A DNA stretch of 64,000 nucleotides from Erigeron canadensis (Eukaryota; Streptophyta; Magnoliopsida; Asterales; Asteraceae): contig NC_057762.1 of the NCBI RefSeq assembly GCF_010389155.1, forward strand, positions 5,195,513-5,259,512. The letters are read 5' to 3'. Below the pieces are notes generated by a model. That model had not been told where the DNA came from, did no database searches, and saw only the letters and a program-made list of their open reading frames with translations. The position numbers were made by a program, and so were the translations under genes. Each line of letters starts with the position of its first letter. Position 1 is the stretch's first letter. Positions 22,376 to 34,599 of the stretch are shown one piece after another.

Positions 22376-25300
22376 TGTGGGTTATGGTAATTATAATTTT
22401 CTAGTACCGTCAGTTGTTCGTTAAATGCCTATCTATATAACAACAGATGTGATACCTCTACACGGGGTAGAGAGACTGCCTCAAGAATAAATTGCCTCAT
22501 ATGCATATATATCATATAGAGATCAAAAGAAAAGGAGTAGGTTGGATATTTATTATGTCTGGGGATACATTGCGGAAACCACACTAAATGAACCTAATCA
22601 ATTTCAGCTTGTTTGTACTTTGTACCTAATCGTGTTCCATACTATCCTTGTTGAAAAAGGTAGCTCCTTCCCATTTGGGTCACACCAAACTACCTCATCA
22701 CTTTTATCAGACAACAAAGGAGGTTGGATATTTATTAAGACGGGATATAAATCATACCATGCTTGCGGCCACAACGAAACTCCTTCATGCACGAGATCAG
22801 CAACCTTGGAATTTACCTCGAATCCAGGTCTCGCGATATCCGTTGGTGTAATAATGTCTCTAAGTGGACCAGCGTTACACCATCTATCACTCCACACAAA
22901 TGTGTTTCGACCATTCCCAACCTGCTTGTATAAATACGGTTTAATGACATCACGAACCTGTAAAAGCTTTCTCCAACCCTAGCTCGTGCTTCCTCTAGGG
23001 TAAATGCCTAGGAACCCCTTAGTCCCATAGAGGAATATTTCCTCTCAAGCTAGCGACCTTGCAACGCTGCTTGGCCGTGAAACCCCAGAATCCTTGGCTA
23101 GTTGATTATGCTTTTGCAGGGATTCGAACCTAGGTGGTGTTCCCACCAAGTCACTTTTTAGGGGGGCAGGTGGTGTTGGGTTTGAAGTCCTAGCTATATG
23201 GGCTTGTCTATTGGATGATTCGTAGGCCTATTCAAGCCTGCCTAACTTGTTCACCAAGTTATTAACCCTAATCTGTCATCTATATATATCCCTCTTATGT
23301 AATTGTAATCAAATGGTTCAGAGCTTAATCAAATAACCTAGTTGTAGCCGGTGGATTAGGGCCCCCACTGGGTCCGAGCCACGTTAAATTCTTGTGTCGT
23401 TTATTTATTTATTTTTTTGCTTTATCTTCTTGTTTAATTGCTTCCGCTGTGCTTAAAGCTAAAGTTGTTCCTAACAGGTGGACACTGGGCAATAACCCAT
23501 AATACATCCTAGAAATTGTTGCCCTTTAGTTTATAAGCATCTATCCACTTGACCCCAATGGAGTTGCGATTTGTGAGGATACTCCAAATATGGTTTGCCA
23601 TTAAACTTTTGTTAACTTCGCTAACAATCCTAATACCCAGACCTCCTTCACTCTCGGGGAGAGAAAGCTTTTTCCAAGATACTTTTGATTTACCTTTCGA
23701 CACTGTGCCTTGACTCCAAAGGAAAGCTCTCATCTTTTTCTCAAAATCATTAATGATCCGTGCGAGTAACATGAACACCGATGCCCAATAAATGTGGAGG
23801 GTTGAAAGAACTGAGTTAATAAGTTGCAGTCTACCTGCAAACGATAAAGTTTTGTTCTTCCAGTCATCAATCCGTTTTTCCGTTTTCTCAACAAGGATTT
23901 TACAATCTTTGTAAATCAATCTTGTCAAGATGAGGGATACTTCCAAGTAGGAACAGGCAATTTGCCTTCATCAAAAGTTAAAATCGACAGAATAGTCTGC
24001 TTTGTTTGATCTGATACTTTGAAAAAGAAAACATTACTTTTCAACGAGTTAGGCACCAATCCAGAAATAACTCAAAATTTTTCCAACATTTCCATGGGAA
24101 CTCTAGTTGAACTCACATTCCCTCTTGCAAATAAGAAAAGATCATCTGCAAAACAAACATTTATAATCCTTGTTACTTGTCTGTACTTGGTTTCTCGAAA
24201 CGCAAATGCCCAGGTTTGAATCGAAACCTCCAGAAAGGCACCCCCCCCCCCTCCCTGTGAATAGTATTCACCATATTTTGTGTAAAATGGTGTAATGTAA
24301 TGGATAGTGTTTCACCATTTGGGTTTTGGTGCATAGTCGAGGTTTGTTGAGGATAACCTTATCAAACTTCCTACTACCAGCCTTTTTTTTTAATTTTATC
24401 AATTTACTAAATATAACATAAGCATTACAATACATTTTGTAATACACCCCACAAGATGTGTAGCTGTAGTTGAGCAACACAATCTAAAAATGACATTCGA
24501 ATACCATCCCCACCCGACTTCCATGTCATCACACACACACACATATACGAGACAAAGTACCCGCACGTTGCGGCGGTGAGATGGTGGGGGTGATAGGTCA
24601 TAGAGTATAATAAGTCATAGGAGGTGATAGGTGATAGAGTGTGAGAGCCAAATGCCTTAGCGGTCCGGGTTCCGCCCTCGGATTTAAAAATTCGTCGAAA
24701 GTATATCGAATGACATCTCTAACGAAAGAGCATTAAATTTTAAGAACACCTATATAATTTTTATAATTTATCAATGTACGGTTTTTGAGATAAAAGATTT
24801 TGAATAAATTGGAGGAAAAAAATGATTTATGGAGAGAGAAAAATAAGTGGTTGAGATTTCTTGTAAGGGTATTATGACTAAGTGATAGGGGTATTTTGGG
24901 GTTTTCAATTACTTAAAGTTGAAAAAATGGAGGGAACAAATACTTTATAATGTAGTAGAGATAGAGACATATAGATGGGGAAATCAGGCTTAGCCTGAGA
25001 CCGGTCCGAACCTGCCTGAAAAAGCCTGACCCGATGAGACACAGGGTCGGTCCTAACCTGCTTGACCAGGCCTTATTCAATCCAAATATCAGTTCAAAGA
25101 TATGTCCAAAGCCCAACCCGTGATTAGTCTAGCCTGCCCCGACCTGTTATTTGTCCAGCTGGCTTCAGATAAAGACTGTTCTAGTAACTTGCTGTAGGAA
25201 TATTCTACTATGCATTTGTTTAATTCAGAAGTCAACCCTTTACCCTTGTAAACTTAAATGGTTCCAGCTTAAATTCATCCTACCATATTAAATAATGGAT

Positions 25301-28300
25301 TTCATCTTTAATTAATCCATCCTATAAATCTAATGTCCACCTACAATTGATTTAATGCATCACTCCAAATTTACATTTACAAAAATGTATAGCATCTAAT
25401 TCTAACTCTATAATGAATATTAAATCACCAGTCTACAATTCTCATGAAGTTTAGTTAGCCTTTAACTTTAATAAAGTGTTCTTAAAAATGACTTCAATTT
25501 AAATTTGTATCCCTTCTATATTTTTCAACAAAAATTACTTTTTAGTCTGCAGTTCCAGTTTTGTATATATTTTGATGAATTATTAAGTGTTCATAACAAA
25601 ATTTGTTTGCAAGAAGGTTTATGCCATAAATGCGACCAGGCTTGGACTTGAACTGAGACCGTCCCGGCAGGCCAACAAAAGCCGGCAAAAATTATTATAG
25701 CCAGGGCTGGAAGAGGTCGGGCTTTTAAAAAGACCGGTCTTTTCTTGAAAGGTTGAACTGGGCAAAATAGGATCGGGCTAAAGACCAAGCTTTGCCTATC
25801 TATACGACTATACGTATATACATACATCCACATTCATTACACACTACTAATATGATAATATCCAACATCAGACACAAGACGAGAAACACTAGAAGTAGCA
25901 AAACATATATCATTTCCATTGAGCATTCCCAAGCCATTTCCTAAGCAATACTCAGCCAACTCCAGTGTCTTCAGTCCTCCATGCCAACCACTCCCAGTCC
26001 CAATACCCAAACCAGTTTTGTAGATATAACTTGCATCCTGATGGACCATTTCACCACTATTTCCAGTATAATGAGCCCTTGTAATCCATTCCTAAGCAAT
26101 ACTGCTAATCTGTTTTTATATTCCACTTGCAATTTGATGTAGGGCAATTTGTACGTAAAATGAATAAATTTTCGTCTACTTTCAGAGGGTGAACGGGCTT
26201 TCAATTTCAATATTTAAGGGCCTATGTTACAGGTTTATAATTTCAATTTCAACATACCCAGTGGCGTGGTTAAGGGTATATCACAATATTAATAAACAGA
26301 GTTTTTGAAATGTTGATTTGAAATTACCTAAGATAGAAATCGAATGAAAGTATGTACCTGTTACATGCAGCTTCCCTTGAATACTGTAATTCTAGGATGA
26401 TTATGACACGAATCTAAATATTAGGGGTAATATGATAAAATGGTATTTTATTTAGTAGATAAGTTCTATTTTAGATATATATTATTATTTAGTTTAATAG
26501 CTTGTTGTCCAAGACATAGGTTTAGTATTTATAGAACATAGGGCTGTAGTTCGAGGATGTTTGGAATATTATTCAGAAGGTTATTGTTCTTGTTTAGTTA
26601 ATTTGGGAGTTTACTGGTTCTCAAATACCATCCTATCTTTCTTATTGTTCTTGTCATTTGATACATGCCATTGGTTCGTATCAGATTAGGCTTTTAGATA
26701 TACATATGTTTAAGTAGAGTTCATAACTTCATATTTCTTTCGTTCATGACCTGTAACTTCAGGGAATTCATGGCCTTGGGGGAAGAATGGGCACCAGAAT
26801 GATTGAGCCGTCAATTATATTTGACCATGCAGCTCAATTCTTCACAGTAAGTAACCCTCTCTTTGCTGAGTTAGTTGATGAATGGTCCCAGAAAGGTTTC
26901 GTTCGGCAGTCACTAGGTGTCATTGGAGAGCTTGAAGCTGGTGGTGATTTTTCCCCATTTCCTTCTTCGCCTCCTAGATATATAGCTAACAATGGAATGC
27001 GTTCACTTGCAGATTCACTACTTTGTGAGGTACGTTATTTACGGTTTGTTTTGTACTTCTATTACAGTACTATTTATTAAATTTATCTCCACGGCATTTT
27101 GGTATTTTGACATATAATAGCAATATTTCTTAAATAGATATAATGTTTTTGATTCGGACCTTCTACTTAGGAATGAAGCCTTTTGGCCACTTTGCCGTTT
27201 ACTTGTAACCAGGGAGTATCCAAGGATGTAAAGTGAAGTTTATCGTTAGTTTTTGGAATGCACTAAGTTATTTCACTATCAGCTTATTATTAGGGGACTG
27301 CCCTGCTTATAGGAATGTTCTATTGTGTAGGAAAAGTCTTAAATCTTGATAGGACAAGTCAACATGGGTTTGTTTCTAAAAGACTACTCAGTGTCAGTCA
27401 AGATGGGCAGGGTTGGTTTGATGCCAGACACTTTATGCCTGCGTTTTAGTTAGTGGAGATAAATGATGTGTTAATATGCTTGCAAAACCTAGTTTATTAG
27501 GATGATAGTTTAATTTCAGAACAAAACCATGCAATACGTTATATGTTATGCACTTGAGCAACTAACGACTTGTAGGACTCATTTCGTGACTTGAAAACGT
27601 AAAACGAAATGAGTCCTACAAGTCGTGAGTTACTCAAATGCATAACGTATAACCTCCTGCATGGTTTCATTTATTTCTTAAGCTAATTGTGTAAGTATAC
27701 CTGTTTCACCTGATAGATATACTATAGACCAAATTGACCCATATTTGGTGAAAGAGTATTGTTGGCTGCCCCTCTACAATTAATACAACGGATGTTAATT
27801 AATCACCAATTTTACTTGTTTTAACTGGTTTCTATATGATCTTGTTGTCTTTGAATACCTGACATGCGTAATGGAATTATCGGATTTATCGAATTATCAG
27901 CAAAACTGTTATTGAAACCCTTGTGGGTCCATGATATGTACCAGTCTACCAGACCAGAAAACAGTAACCAATTGCTAGTACCAACAGAATAAGAAGCACT
28001 TACAAAGATAAACAAAGAAAGTGAGAAATTAAACCAACCCTAACCGGCTGTTAATTAAAGATAATCTGGCTCCAGTAGCCCTAATCTTGTATAGTGCTCC
28101 AGCAGCCCCTAAGTTCTAAGAACCAGTATTATAATCTCCATCCCTAACCCTAATGGCTGGCAGCCTTATTTAAACATAAACATCACGTAACCTAAGTTGG
28201 ACCCAAAGTAATTACCAAATATAATATTTAAGTATTGTAACTTCACACTTAACCACCCTAGACTTTCTTTCTGCTCTAAGTACGTTTCAGTCCATTGATT

Positions 28301-30297
28301 ACAGTGAAACTTTTCTTACTTGAAAACCAAACATGAAGTCAAAACTCTCGCTTGGTCACTGTTGGTTTCTAATCGTATTTGTGTCTTACTAAATGCTGGC
28401 CATTACATTTCATTTTCGACAATTATTAATGGACCAGATTTTGCTCGGGAGAGATAGAATGATAGGAGACTAGAAGTCAACGCGATCACTTTCTCTTTTT
28501 ATTGTGAACATAGAACTTGCTTGACAGACCAAAGTTGGACAACCATTTTTGCAGCACAATCATTCACTTGGTCGAATTTGGCCTACTTCCTACTGGACAA
28601 GTTAACTTGATGGTTGCACGTCTGTTTTTTGCAAGATGAATCCCGGTTTTAAACTTACAACCTTTTGGAAACGTTTTTGGTCAAAATAGCACAACTATGT
28701 ATGTTTTTAATTGTTCTTCGGCAGATGTACTATTAGCTTGAGTCTTCAATGGTACCGATTATGATTTCGGTCTTCATATTGACTTTGTTTATTGACTTTG
28801 TTGTTGATGAATATGTTCAATCATTAGCTTTGACTTGATGGGCCTCTAATTATAACTCATAACCTTGAAGTATCAAATACATGATGCATATGTTCAATCA
28901 TTAGCTTTCACTTGATAGGCATATATTCATAACTCATAACATTGAAGTACCAAACACAGAATATGTGATACCATCTACATTATGACTCTATAGAATTAGA
29001 GGTTAGTTACTGTTATTTTCGTTCCTTTCAACATTCTCATGTAATGTTCACGTCTTAACTGAAACCTTTACTTGTGTTTCAGAGTTCCATGATTGAGGTG
29101 GTACGACCTTGCTGGATAAGTTCTCTTGAACCATACAACGGGATGTGGCACTTGAGTGAGAATGGAAAACATCGTGGACATTTCGATGCAATTGTTATTG
29201 CACATAATGGTGATCTTTACGCTACATATTATCATTAAACAGTTTCTTATGGATGCTATTTTTACATGCCTAATGCCAAATATCTGGAATATTTCTCTAA
29301 ATTTGTTATCATAATATATCTACTCAAGAGGATGAGAGGCCATGGATTGCCATGACCGGCGATAATCGAATTATCGAATTAAAAAAGAACTACACTTCAA
29401 GTAATTTAATTTCTAATAAATGCTTAACAACCAAGGGGATGTTTGGATGTATTTTTCCAAATAGATTTTTGTGACTTCAAGAAACATAATGAATTACTAT
29501 TAAGTTGTTAAATTTTGGGATTGTCAAGTAACTTTTGCATCTTTCTAAGTAATTGGCTTTTTAAGGCAACTCATTACCAGCTTCTCCAAATCAAAATTAT
29601 TATCAGCTTTTACGAAACACTCAAAAGTGGTGATTGTGATTGCCCTGAATGTACATCCAAACACTTCCTGAATAGCAGATTAAAGTTTCTCTCCAACTGT
29701 ACATGTCAGTCACTAGATACTTTAAATTTACACATGTTACATCCACTGGGCTGGACCATTTTGTTTTACTCTAACTTAACTTAAATTTACACATGTACCA
29801 TCAGGAAAATGTGCTAACCGGTTACTTTCTTCATCGGGATTACCACTTATTGCAAGACAGATGAAGGTATATTTAGACTTGCAACTGTTTTTACATTCAC
29901 CCTCTCGCTTGTTCAATTAGTATTAGTAAATGTTGATAGGTATTTACAGAGATTAGAACTTAGCTCTATATGGGCTCTTCTTGCTGCATTTGAGGATCCT
30001 CTCCCTTTGCCGCCGAAAGCAGCTTCCATTCCATTTGAAGGAGCTTTTGTGAATGGGATAGAGTCTGTATCCTGGATGGGAAACAACACACAAAAACTAT
30101 ATGGCTCTCATAATGGAGGACCTCATTGCTGGACGGTGTTCAGCACAGCTTCCTTTGGAAAGCGACATAAAGTTCCACAGGTCTGTATAAGTAGCATATA
30201 AATTATTAGTCCCCTTGTGCAACATTTTTTTATTTTGAACGACATTTTATCCTACTCCTACATTGTACACATGCTTGGGATAAATTCCATTTTTCCC

Positions 30298-30332
<35 letters not shown>

Positions 30333-32228
30333 ACCCCACACACACAAAAAAAAATTATTCAACCCCCACAAAGGTGGGAAGTAGGACTTGAGCCTAGGTA
30401 GATCCTCCCAAGTCCGAAGGTCAAAGACCGTACCAATGAGCCACCAACCTCATTGGCAGTCCCATTACTAAATAAAGAAAATTTATTAAGACTTTGGTTG
30501 TCCTTAGCTTCTAAGTGACATTTTCAACCTGCAGAAAAGGCAAACATATGAACTATCTTTGTTAATAGCCTTTTTCCCCTCTTTTTCATGGAAGACTTGC
30601 TTCATATGCTGTCTTATTATCAGGAGAATATTCCTAGCGCCACTGCAGAGAAGGTGAAAGAATTGATGCTTGCAGGTGTTGAGACTGCCCTTGGATTGCC
30701 GACTGCCTCACTTAAGAGACCAATTTATACCCGGGTACAACTGTGGTATGGTTTCTGACTCAGTCACAATTAAAGGGGTTTAACAACAATCAATAATTTA
30801 AATGTGATAAATGGTGATGGTGTTGAATGTTGATACTAAACATTTTATAGGGGTGCAGCGCTTCCTACAAATACTCCAGGTATTCCTTGCATCTTTGATC
30901 CTCTTGGAAGAGCTGGCATCTGTGGCGATTGGCTACTTGGTTCCAGTTTAGAGGCTGCAGCTATTAGTGGAGTATCCCTAGCAAATCATGTAAGTTTCTT
31001 GCTTTATTATGCTCAAATACTTATGATTTTGAGATTCAAATCTGTACTTTTTGTTGGTTAGTTACCAGGGTCAGAAGTGGTAATTTTTAGCATGGAAAAT
31101 CGGTGACCCGGGTTTGTATTTTTATTGATAGGTAAAATGTAAAAACATTTGCTAAAAATGAGATGGTTTGAATCGGTTAAAAGTCACCAGATGTGTATTT
31201 AAATGCTTATAATCTCCTAAATCATTTCGTATACTAGATATTATATTATTATTATAACCAGCATGGTACCAGACGGTTTCTCTGATTTTGTTGATTTCCG
31301 GTGTTTTTTGCGTGGTCTTTGGAGGTTACCGACACTGCTGGTGAGGAAGAGTGGCTAGATTCGTAGGTGAGGAAGAGAGGCTGATGTGTTACATTCTCAT
31401 TTGTGATGTTGATTGAGACACATAATGCTCTCTCTCCCACCAAGTCATTGTAAAAATTAATTGAGGTTCTGTTAAACATGCATGCTTTATATAATACTCG
31501 CCATATGCCCACGCGATATGGGGGTGTAGTGGCGTCGGCAGTAGTAGCGGTGATTGGTGCGGTAGCGTTGTGGTTATCAATGTAAAAGTAATTGATATGA
31601 AAGGGGCGTAGTGTATTTATTTAAAAGTTAAGGGTAGATGTTGTAAATTAAGTTCATTGAGGGTGTTATATCTATTTCAAGTAGAAGTTATACGTATTTT
31701 AAGTGAAGATCTTTAAAATAATGAATAAAAAGGGAGGGGTATTTAGGGGTTATCAACAACTTAGCTGAAAAAAATTGGAGAGAACTAAATGCTTTATAAC
31801 GTAGTATAGATTAATAGATTATAGTTATGTATTCATGTTTAAAGTATGAGTTAATTATATTTTATAGAACATGCACAAAGTGTCTACATATAATAATATA
31901 TGGCCGTTTTTTGGGTAAAAGGGGATTTACCCTGTAAGATTTAGTATATTGCCGTTTTAACCATCCCATTTTGTTAGCTGTACTAGTGTTGAAGCTACGA
32001 GTTGGTCTGTTTTATATTTACTTTCAATGTTATTTTGTAAGTAGATTGAACACAATGGGTATTTTTTAGACTGCAGATTATCTAAAAAGTGGTGGATCAC
32101 GGCCAGATGAGTTTGCTGTCGGCTTACACAATGATTTCCGACCGCTAGAAGGATATGATATCGGGCAATTCCCGGGAATAAAGTCCAATAGCGCTATATG
32201 TGACGTTGAGGTTCAACTTGGATATTGA
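21960..32228 (+). CDS. FAD-dependent oxidoreductase, renalase-like, probably organellar
   Basis: Eight exons close in phase: 21960-22316, 26763-27029, 29083-29209, 29805-29866, 29950-30180, 30624-30745, 30851-30989 and 32070-32228, giving 487 aa. A Ser/Pro/Thr-rich N-terminus without acidic residues before about residue 49 suggests a plastid or mitochondrial transit peptide. The dinucleotide-binding motif GGGMSG is at 95-100, and the amine-oxidase-type GG doublet HGLGGRMGTR at about 122-131. A C-terminal GRAGICGDW block fits the second FAD contact. The reaction and substrate are not known from sequence. Length and layout match plant FAD/NAD(P)-binding oxidoreductases of the renalase/amine-oxidase type. 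In the last exon the acceptor at 32069 is required; the AG 6 bases later would give an immediate stop. Intron 1 is 4.4 kb and full of transposon insertions. Confidence 0.93.
22343..22374. repeat. (TTTC)n microsatellite in intron 1
   Basis: About eight TTTC repeats shortly after the exon 1 donor. Confidence 0.95.
23000..23168 (-). mobile_element. SINE-like piece inside the LINE
   Basis: On the minus strand it carries TAGGTTCGAATCCCTG, a perfect RNA polymerase III B box, preceded by GTGACTTGGTGGGAAC, which could be a weak A box. Boundaries are not resolved. Confidence 0.45.
23169..23481 (+). mobile_element. Solo LTR (303 bp) with GGTGG target duplication
   Basis: The LTR at 23174-23476 starts TGTTGGG and ends CCTAACA and is flanked by GGTGG at 23169-23173 and 23477-23481. 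Length and ends fit a Copia-type LTR. No internal region remains, so it arose by LTR-LTR recombination. It splits the LINE. Confidence 0.9.
24548..24961 (-). mobile_element. Non-autonomous Helitron, family 2, copy c
   Basis: On the minus strand the 5' end A|TCTCTACTACATTATAAAG is canonical. The 3' end is CCGCAACGTGCGGGTAC...CTCG|T, one base away from CTAG. 414 bp. A (CA)n run and a C12 run (24241-24252) lie upstream on the plus strand. Confidence 0.7.
24971..25803. mobile_element. Possible hAT-like non-autonomous element
   Basis: Both ends are rich in AGCCTGA, CCGGTCC, GGTCGGGC words typical of hAT subterminal repeats. The outer sequences TAGATGGGGAAATCAGGC and, reversed, TAGATAGGCAAAGCTTGG look like imperfect inverted termini. 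An 8-bp target duplication was not identified. Confidence 0.4.
27524..27667. mobile_element. Foldback MITE in intron 2
   Basis: A near-perfect palindrome. The left arm 27524-27588 (AACCATGCA...TTTCGT) and right arm 27603-27667 (ACGAAATGAGTCCTACAAGT...TGCATGGTT) are separated by 14 bases. Transcription of the host gene would place a hairpin of about 65 bp in the pre-mRNA. Confidence 0.9.
28808..28960. repeat. Two-copy tandem repeat of about 77 bp in intron 2
   Basis: ATGTTCAATCATTAGCTTT followed by ACTTGAT-GGC...AACTCATAAC-TTGAAGTA occurs twice in direct order with about 10% difference. Confidence 0.85.
30300..30332. repeat. C33 homopolymer in intron 5
   Basis: A run of 33 C followed by CACCCCACACACAC. 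The length may be affected by sequencing or assembly. The complementary strand could form G-quadruplexes. Confidence 0.9.
30345..30475 (-). mobile_element. SINE-like element in intron 5
   Basis: On the minus strand, GGTGGCTCATTGG matches the A box and GGCTCAAGTCC matches the B box at typical spacing. GTTGAATAATTTTTTTTT follows near the 3' end. It abuts the C33 run. No target duplication was identified. Confidence 0.65.
31497..31810 (-). mobile_element. Non-autonomous Helitron, family 2, copy d, in intron 7
   Basis: On the minus strand the 5' end is A|TCTATACTACGTTATAAAG and the 3' end is TATCGCGTGGGCATATGG then CGAG|T, one base from CTAG. 314 bp, almost the same length as copy b. Confidence 0.7.
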
Positions 32229-33689
32229 ATAATCATGTTTCCTTGCAGTGTAAGTTCATCTATGCGTAACACATTTCTTATATGGATGTTCTGCTGTTTA
32301 ATGATTTGGGACATAATTTACATAATTTTGTTAATCTAAGATAAATGTCTACTAGAATTTCCAATGTTCAGTGTATTTTCATTATGATGCATTGTGTATT
32401 TAAGTCTGTCTATTTATATTTTATTTTGATTTTTCAGGTCTATAGTCTATCAGCATCTCTTCTTATTGTGATGTCAAGAAGCCTTTTATGGTGACTTTTC
32501 AGGTCTATATATGATGGAATAGATCATAATATAGGCCAGAGTTTTGATACCCTGGATGCCAAGGTACCACGTCTATGTTCATTTTTCTTGATACCAAACA
32601 TTAGAGGTGGCAGTTTTGACCGTGTTGATTTAGATTTTGTTTTTTCAACAATTCGAATGAAAAAGAGTAGATAATTGAGCTTAGGAAGGGGGTTGAACAA
32701 TCAAAACTAGCCCAAAATGTACGTATGTTTACATAATAACTTCTATATTATATGCAACTATGCTTACATAATAACTTCTAGATCATAATATGTTTGTTCT
32801 ATTCATTAAAAAAGGAATAATTTGCTGTATTTTATTGGCCTTTTTTCCGCCTGATGCAATTATACAAAAAAGAAACTGATTTTATGAACGCCTTCTACTT
32901 ACCAGTCTCACGGTCAATATGGGAGAAGTAAATCATGTACCATTGTTAAGTGGACACAATTGTAGTACATATTAAAATGAGTATATGTAATGATAGTCCA
33001 TACGTAGGTCTTAGAAAGTATGGAGTGTATCCAAAAGATGATTGTATCTTTCTGAGGTAGGGAACTTTTCAAAGACCACGATGTGTCTTCACTAATAAAA
33101 AGTTGATTCAATTCTTGCATGGACCACACTAGTCTTTACTAATATGTCAAATGCTTTCTTTGTGCAGTCAACCATACATGGTGTGGGTCTGTGGGAACAT
33201 GAAAGCATTTCTTTGAGGATTAAGGTGACTCTATAGTCGAAAGCTGTTGCTGGGAAATTAGTAGTTTGTGTTCTATAGCTTGTTTACAAACCCTTCGTTG
33301 TAGTCAAGGGAGATTAGAGCTTTTGTAATCTAATAGTCATAGTACATCATCAGACATGCATAATTGCATATATAACTAATATTTTCTAGTGAATTTTGAG
33401 GTATAGATGTGTATAGTTGAATGGAGCTAATGTTCCGCATGTCGTATAGGGATGGGGTCACAGACTCTTTAAACACATCATAACTAAAAATAACAACCGT
33501 GGTGCCCTGATAGTGTTTGATCGAAGGGCGATTTTTGAGTTAATGTTGTGTAAAATGAATATACTCTTTAATATGTCCCAAGTGTATCAAATACACCAAG
33601 GTATAACATACATAAATACTTGATTTTAAGAACATGGATTTAGATAAATTATATAATATAAGTAAAGAACTTGAATCAATAAAATAGTA
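32229..33689 (+). other. 3' UTR and downstream spacer of the oxidoreductase gene
   Basis: GTAAGT at 32249 and TTTTTCAGG near 32437 could bound a 3' UTR intron. After that no gene is seen. Short frames at 32914-33129 lack recognisable content. Confidence 0.4.
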
Positions 33690-33777
33690 AAACAAATAGA
33701 TAAAGATCTCTTCGACAAAGAATGTAATTTTTCAAACAAATAGATAAAGATCTCTTCGACAAAGAATGTAATTTTCA
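33690..33777. repeat. Perfect 44-bp tandem duplication
   Basis: The unit beginning AAACAAATAGATAAAGATCT is repeated head to tail with a 44-base period. It differs only by a T-run length at the end of unit 2. Confidence 0.95.
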
Positions 33778-34322
33778 ATGTAACCTTTTATTAAGAATAA
33801 ATTTTTACAAAGACTTACATGGTTTTTGCGGAACAAGATACCTAACACAAATCTAAACAACCTAGTTAAATGACAAATAACAATCAATAAGAGGCAAAAT
33901 TGATCTTTATAGATTAAGTTGTGTGTATGAGCAATAAAACTTGTGTAAACATATTGTATTATTGCATGTATTGTGTTGTTTATCGCTGTTTCGACCTCAT
34001 ATTTACCGGCAAAAGGATTTGCTGGAGCAGTTTGATACGCTTGTATGTTCACGACTGTTTTAACCCTTCTTTCCTTCCGCATGACCCCACAATGACCCTC
34101 ACCTCTTTGACGAGTGTCGGCGACGACGAGGTGGACGAGCTTCCTACCATTAACCTCTTTTTCGTCAAGGTTCGAGGACGGGCTAGACCAGCCTTGATGG
34201 TAACGGCCTAAGGAACCATAAGTTTTAAGAGTTGTACGTGAGAGTGTTTTCGAAAACAAATCCATCATGCGGTCCATATGATTCCTGGGTGATCTCGACA
34301 ATGTTGAACGAGCGGTGGACAT
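33732..34322 (-). CDS. Hypothetical ORF, doubtful, divergent from GUF1
   Basis: A 196-codon minus-strand frame begins MSTARSTLSRSPRNHMDRMM after a CT-rich leader (reverse of GAAAGAGAGAGAGAC at 34335-34350). The first 130 residues are mixed and basic; the last 65 are hydrophobic and AT-driven, so the true coding part, if any, is the 5' half with an unrecognised splice. I do not recognise a family. Its start lies 484 bases from the GUF1 start in the opposite direction, which could be a shared promoter. It could equally be chance. Confidence 0.3.
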   Translation of the reverse strand: MSTARSTLSRSPRNHMDRMMDLFSKTLSRTTLKTYGSLGRYHQGWSSPSSNLDEKEVNGRKLVHLVVADTRQRGEGHCGVMRKERRVKTVVNIQAYQTAPANPFAGKYEVETAINNTIHAIIQYVYTSFIAHTHNLIYKDQFCLLLIVICHLTRLFRFVLGILFRKNHVSLCKNLFLIKGYIENYILCRRDLYLFV

Positions 34323-34599
34323 GAAAAAAGGTAAAAGAAAGAGAGAGAGACATGAATTAAGAATGAGAGTTTATTCTTGATTTGACCGGTAACCACTATT
34401 TTAATAACTAGCGGTTGTTGCTGAAAAATATTAACAACTGTGGTTTAAATACGTTATGTATTTGGCTAAACTCATAAGTAAACTTTAAATACCCTTGATA
34501 TTGGTTATAAAGAGACTCGAATTTCACTCCAACTCATCAAATTCAAACTCGAATAATTTGCAAGCAGAGTTTGGGGGAAAAAAAAAAGAAAAAGAAAAT

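Larger units (their letters stand above)
22542..24230 (-). mobile_element. LINE remnant in intron 1 (RT C-terminus and zf-RVT)
   Basis: The minus strand encodes the reverse transcriptase active-site block FADDLFLFA at about 24140-24165. It continues through the thumb/connection region (KTLSFAGRLQLINSVLSTL, then WSQG and KVSWKKLSLPESEGGLG at 23946-23509) and a zf-RVT-like segment (DEVVWCDPNGKELPFS, near 22680). Frames are broken, and a SINE-like piece and a solo LTR separate the RT end from zf-RVT. It lies opposite to the host gene. Confidence 0.85.

Noticed and set aside
23174..23476. Solo LTR considered as part of the LINE or host intron
   Set aside because: Flanking GGTGG duplication and TG...CA ends mark it as a separate insertion.
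32061..32075. Later 3' splice site CTGCAG before the last oxidoreductase exon
   Set aside because: Using it gives an immediate stop in phase; the AG at 32068-32069 keeps the frame and adds conserved residues.
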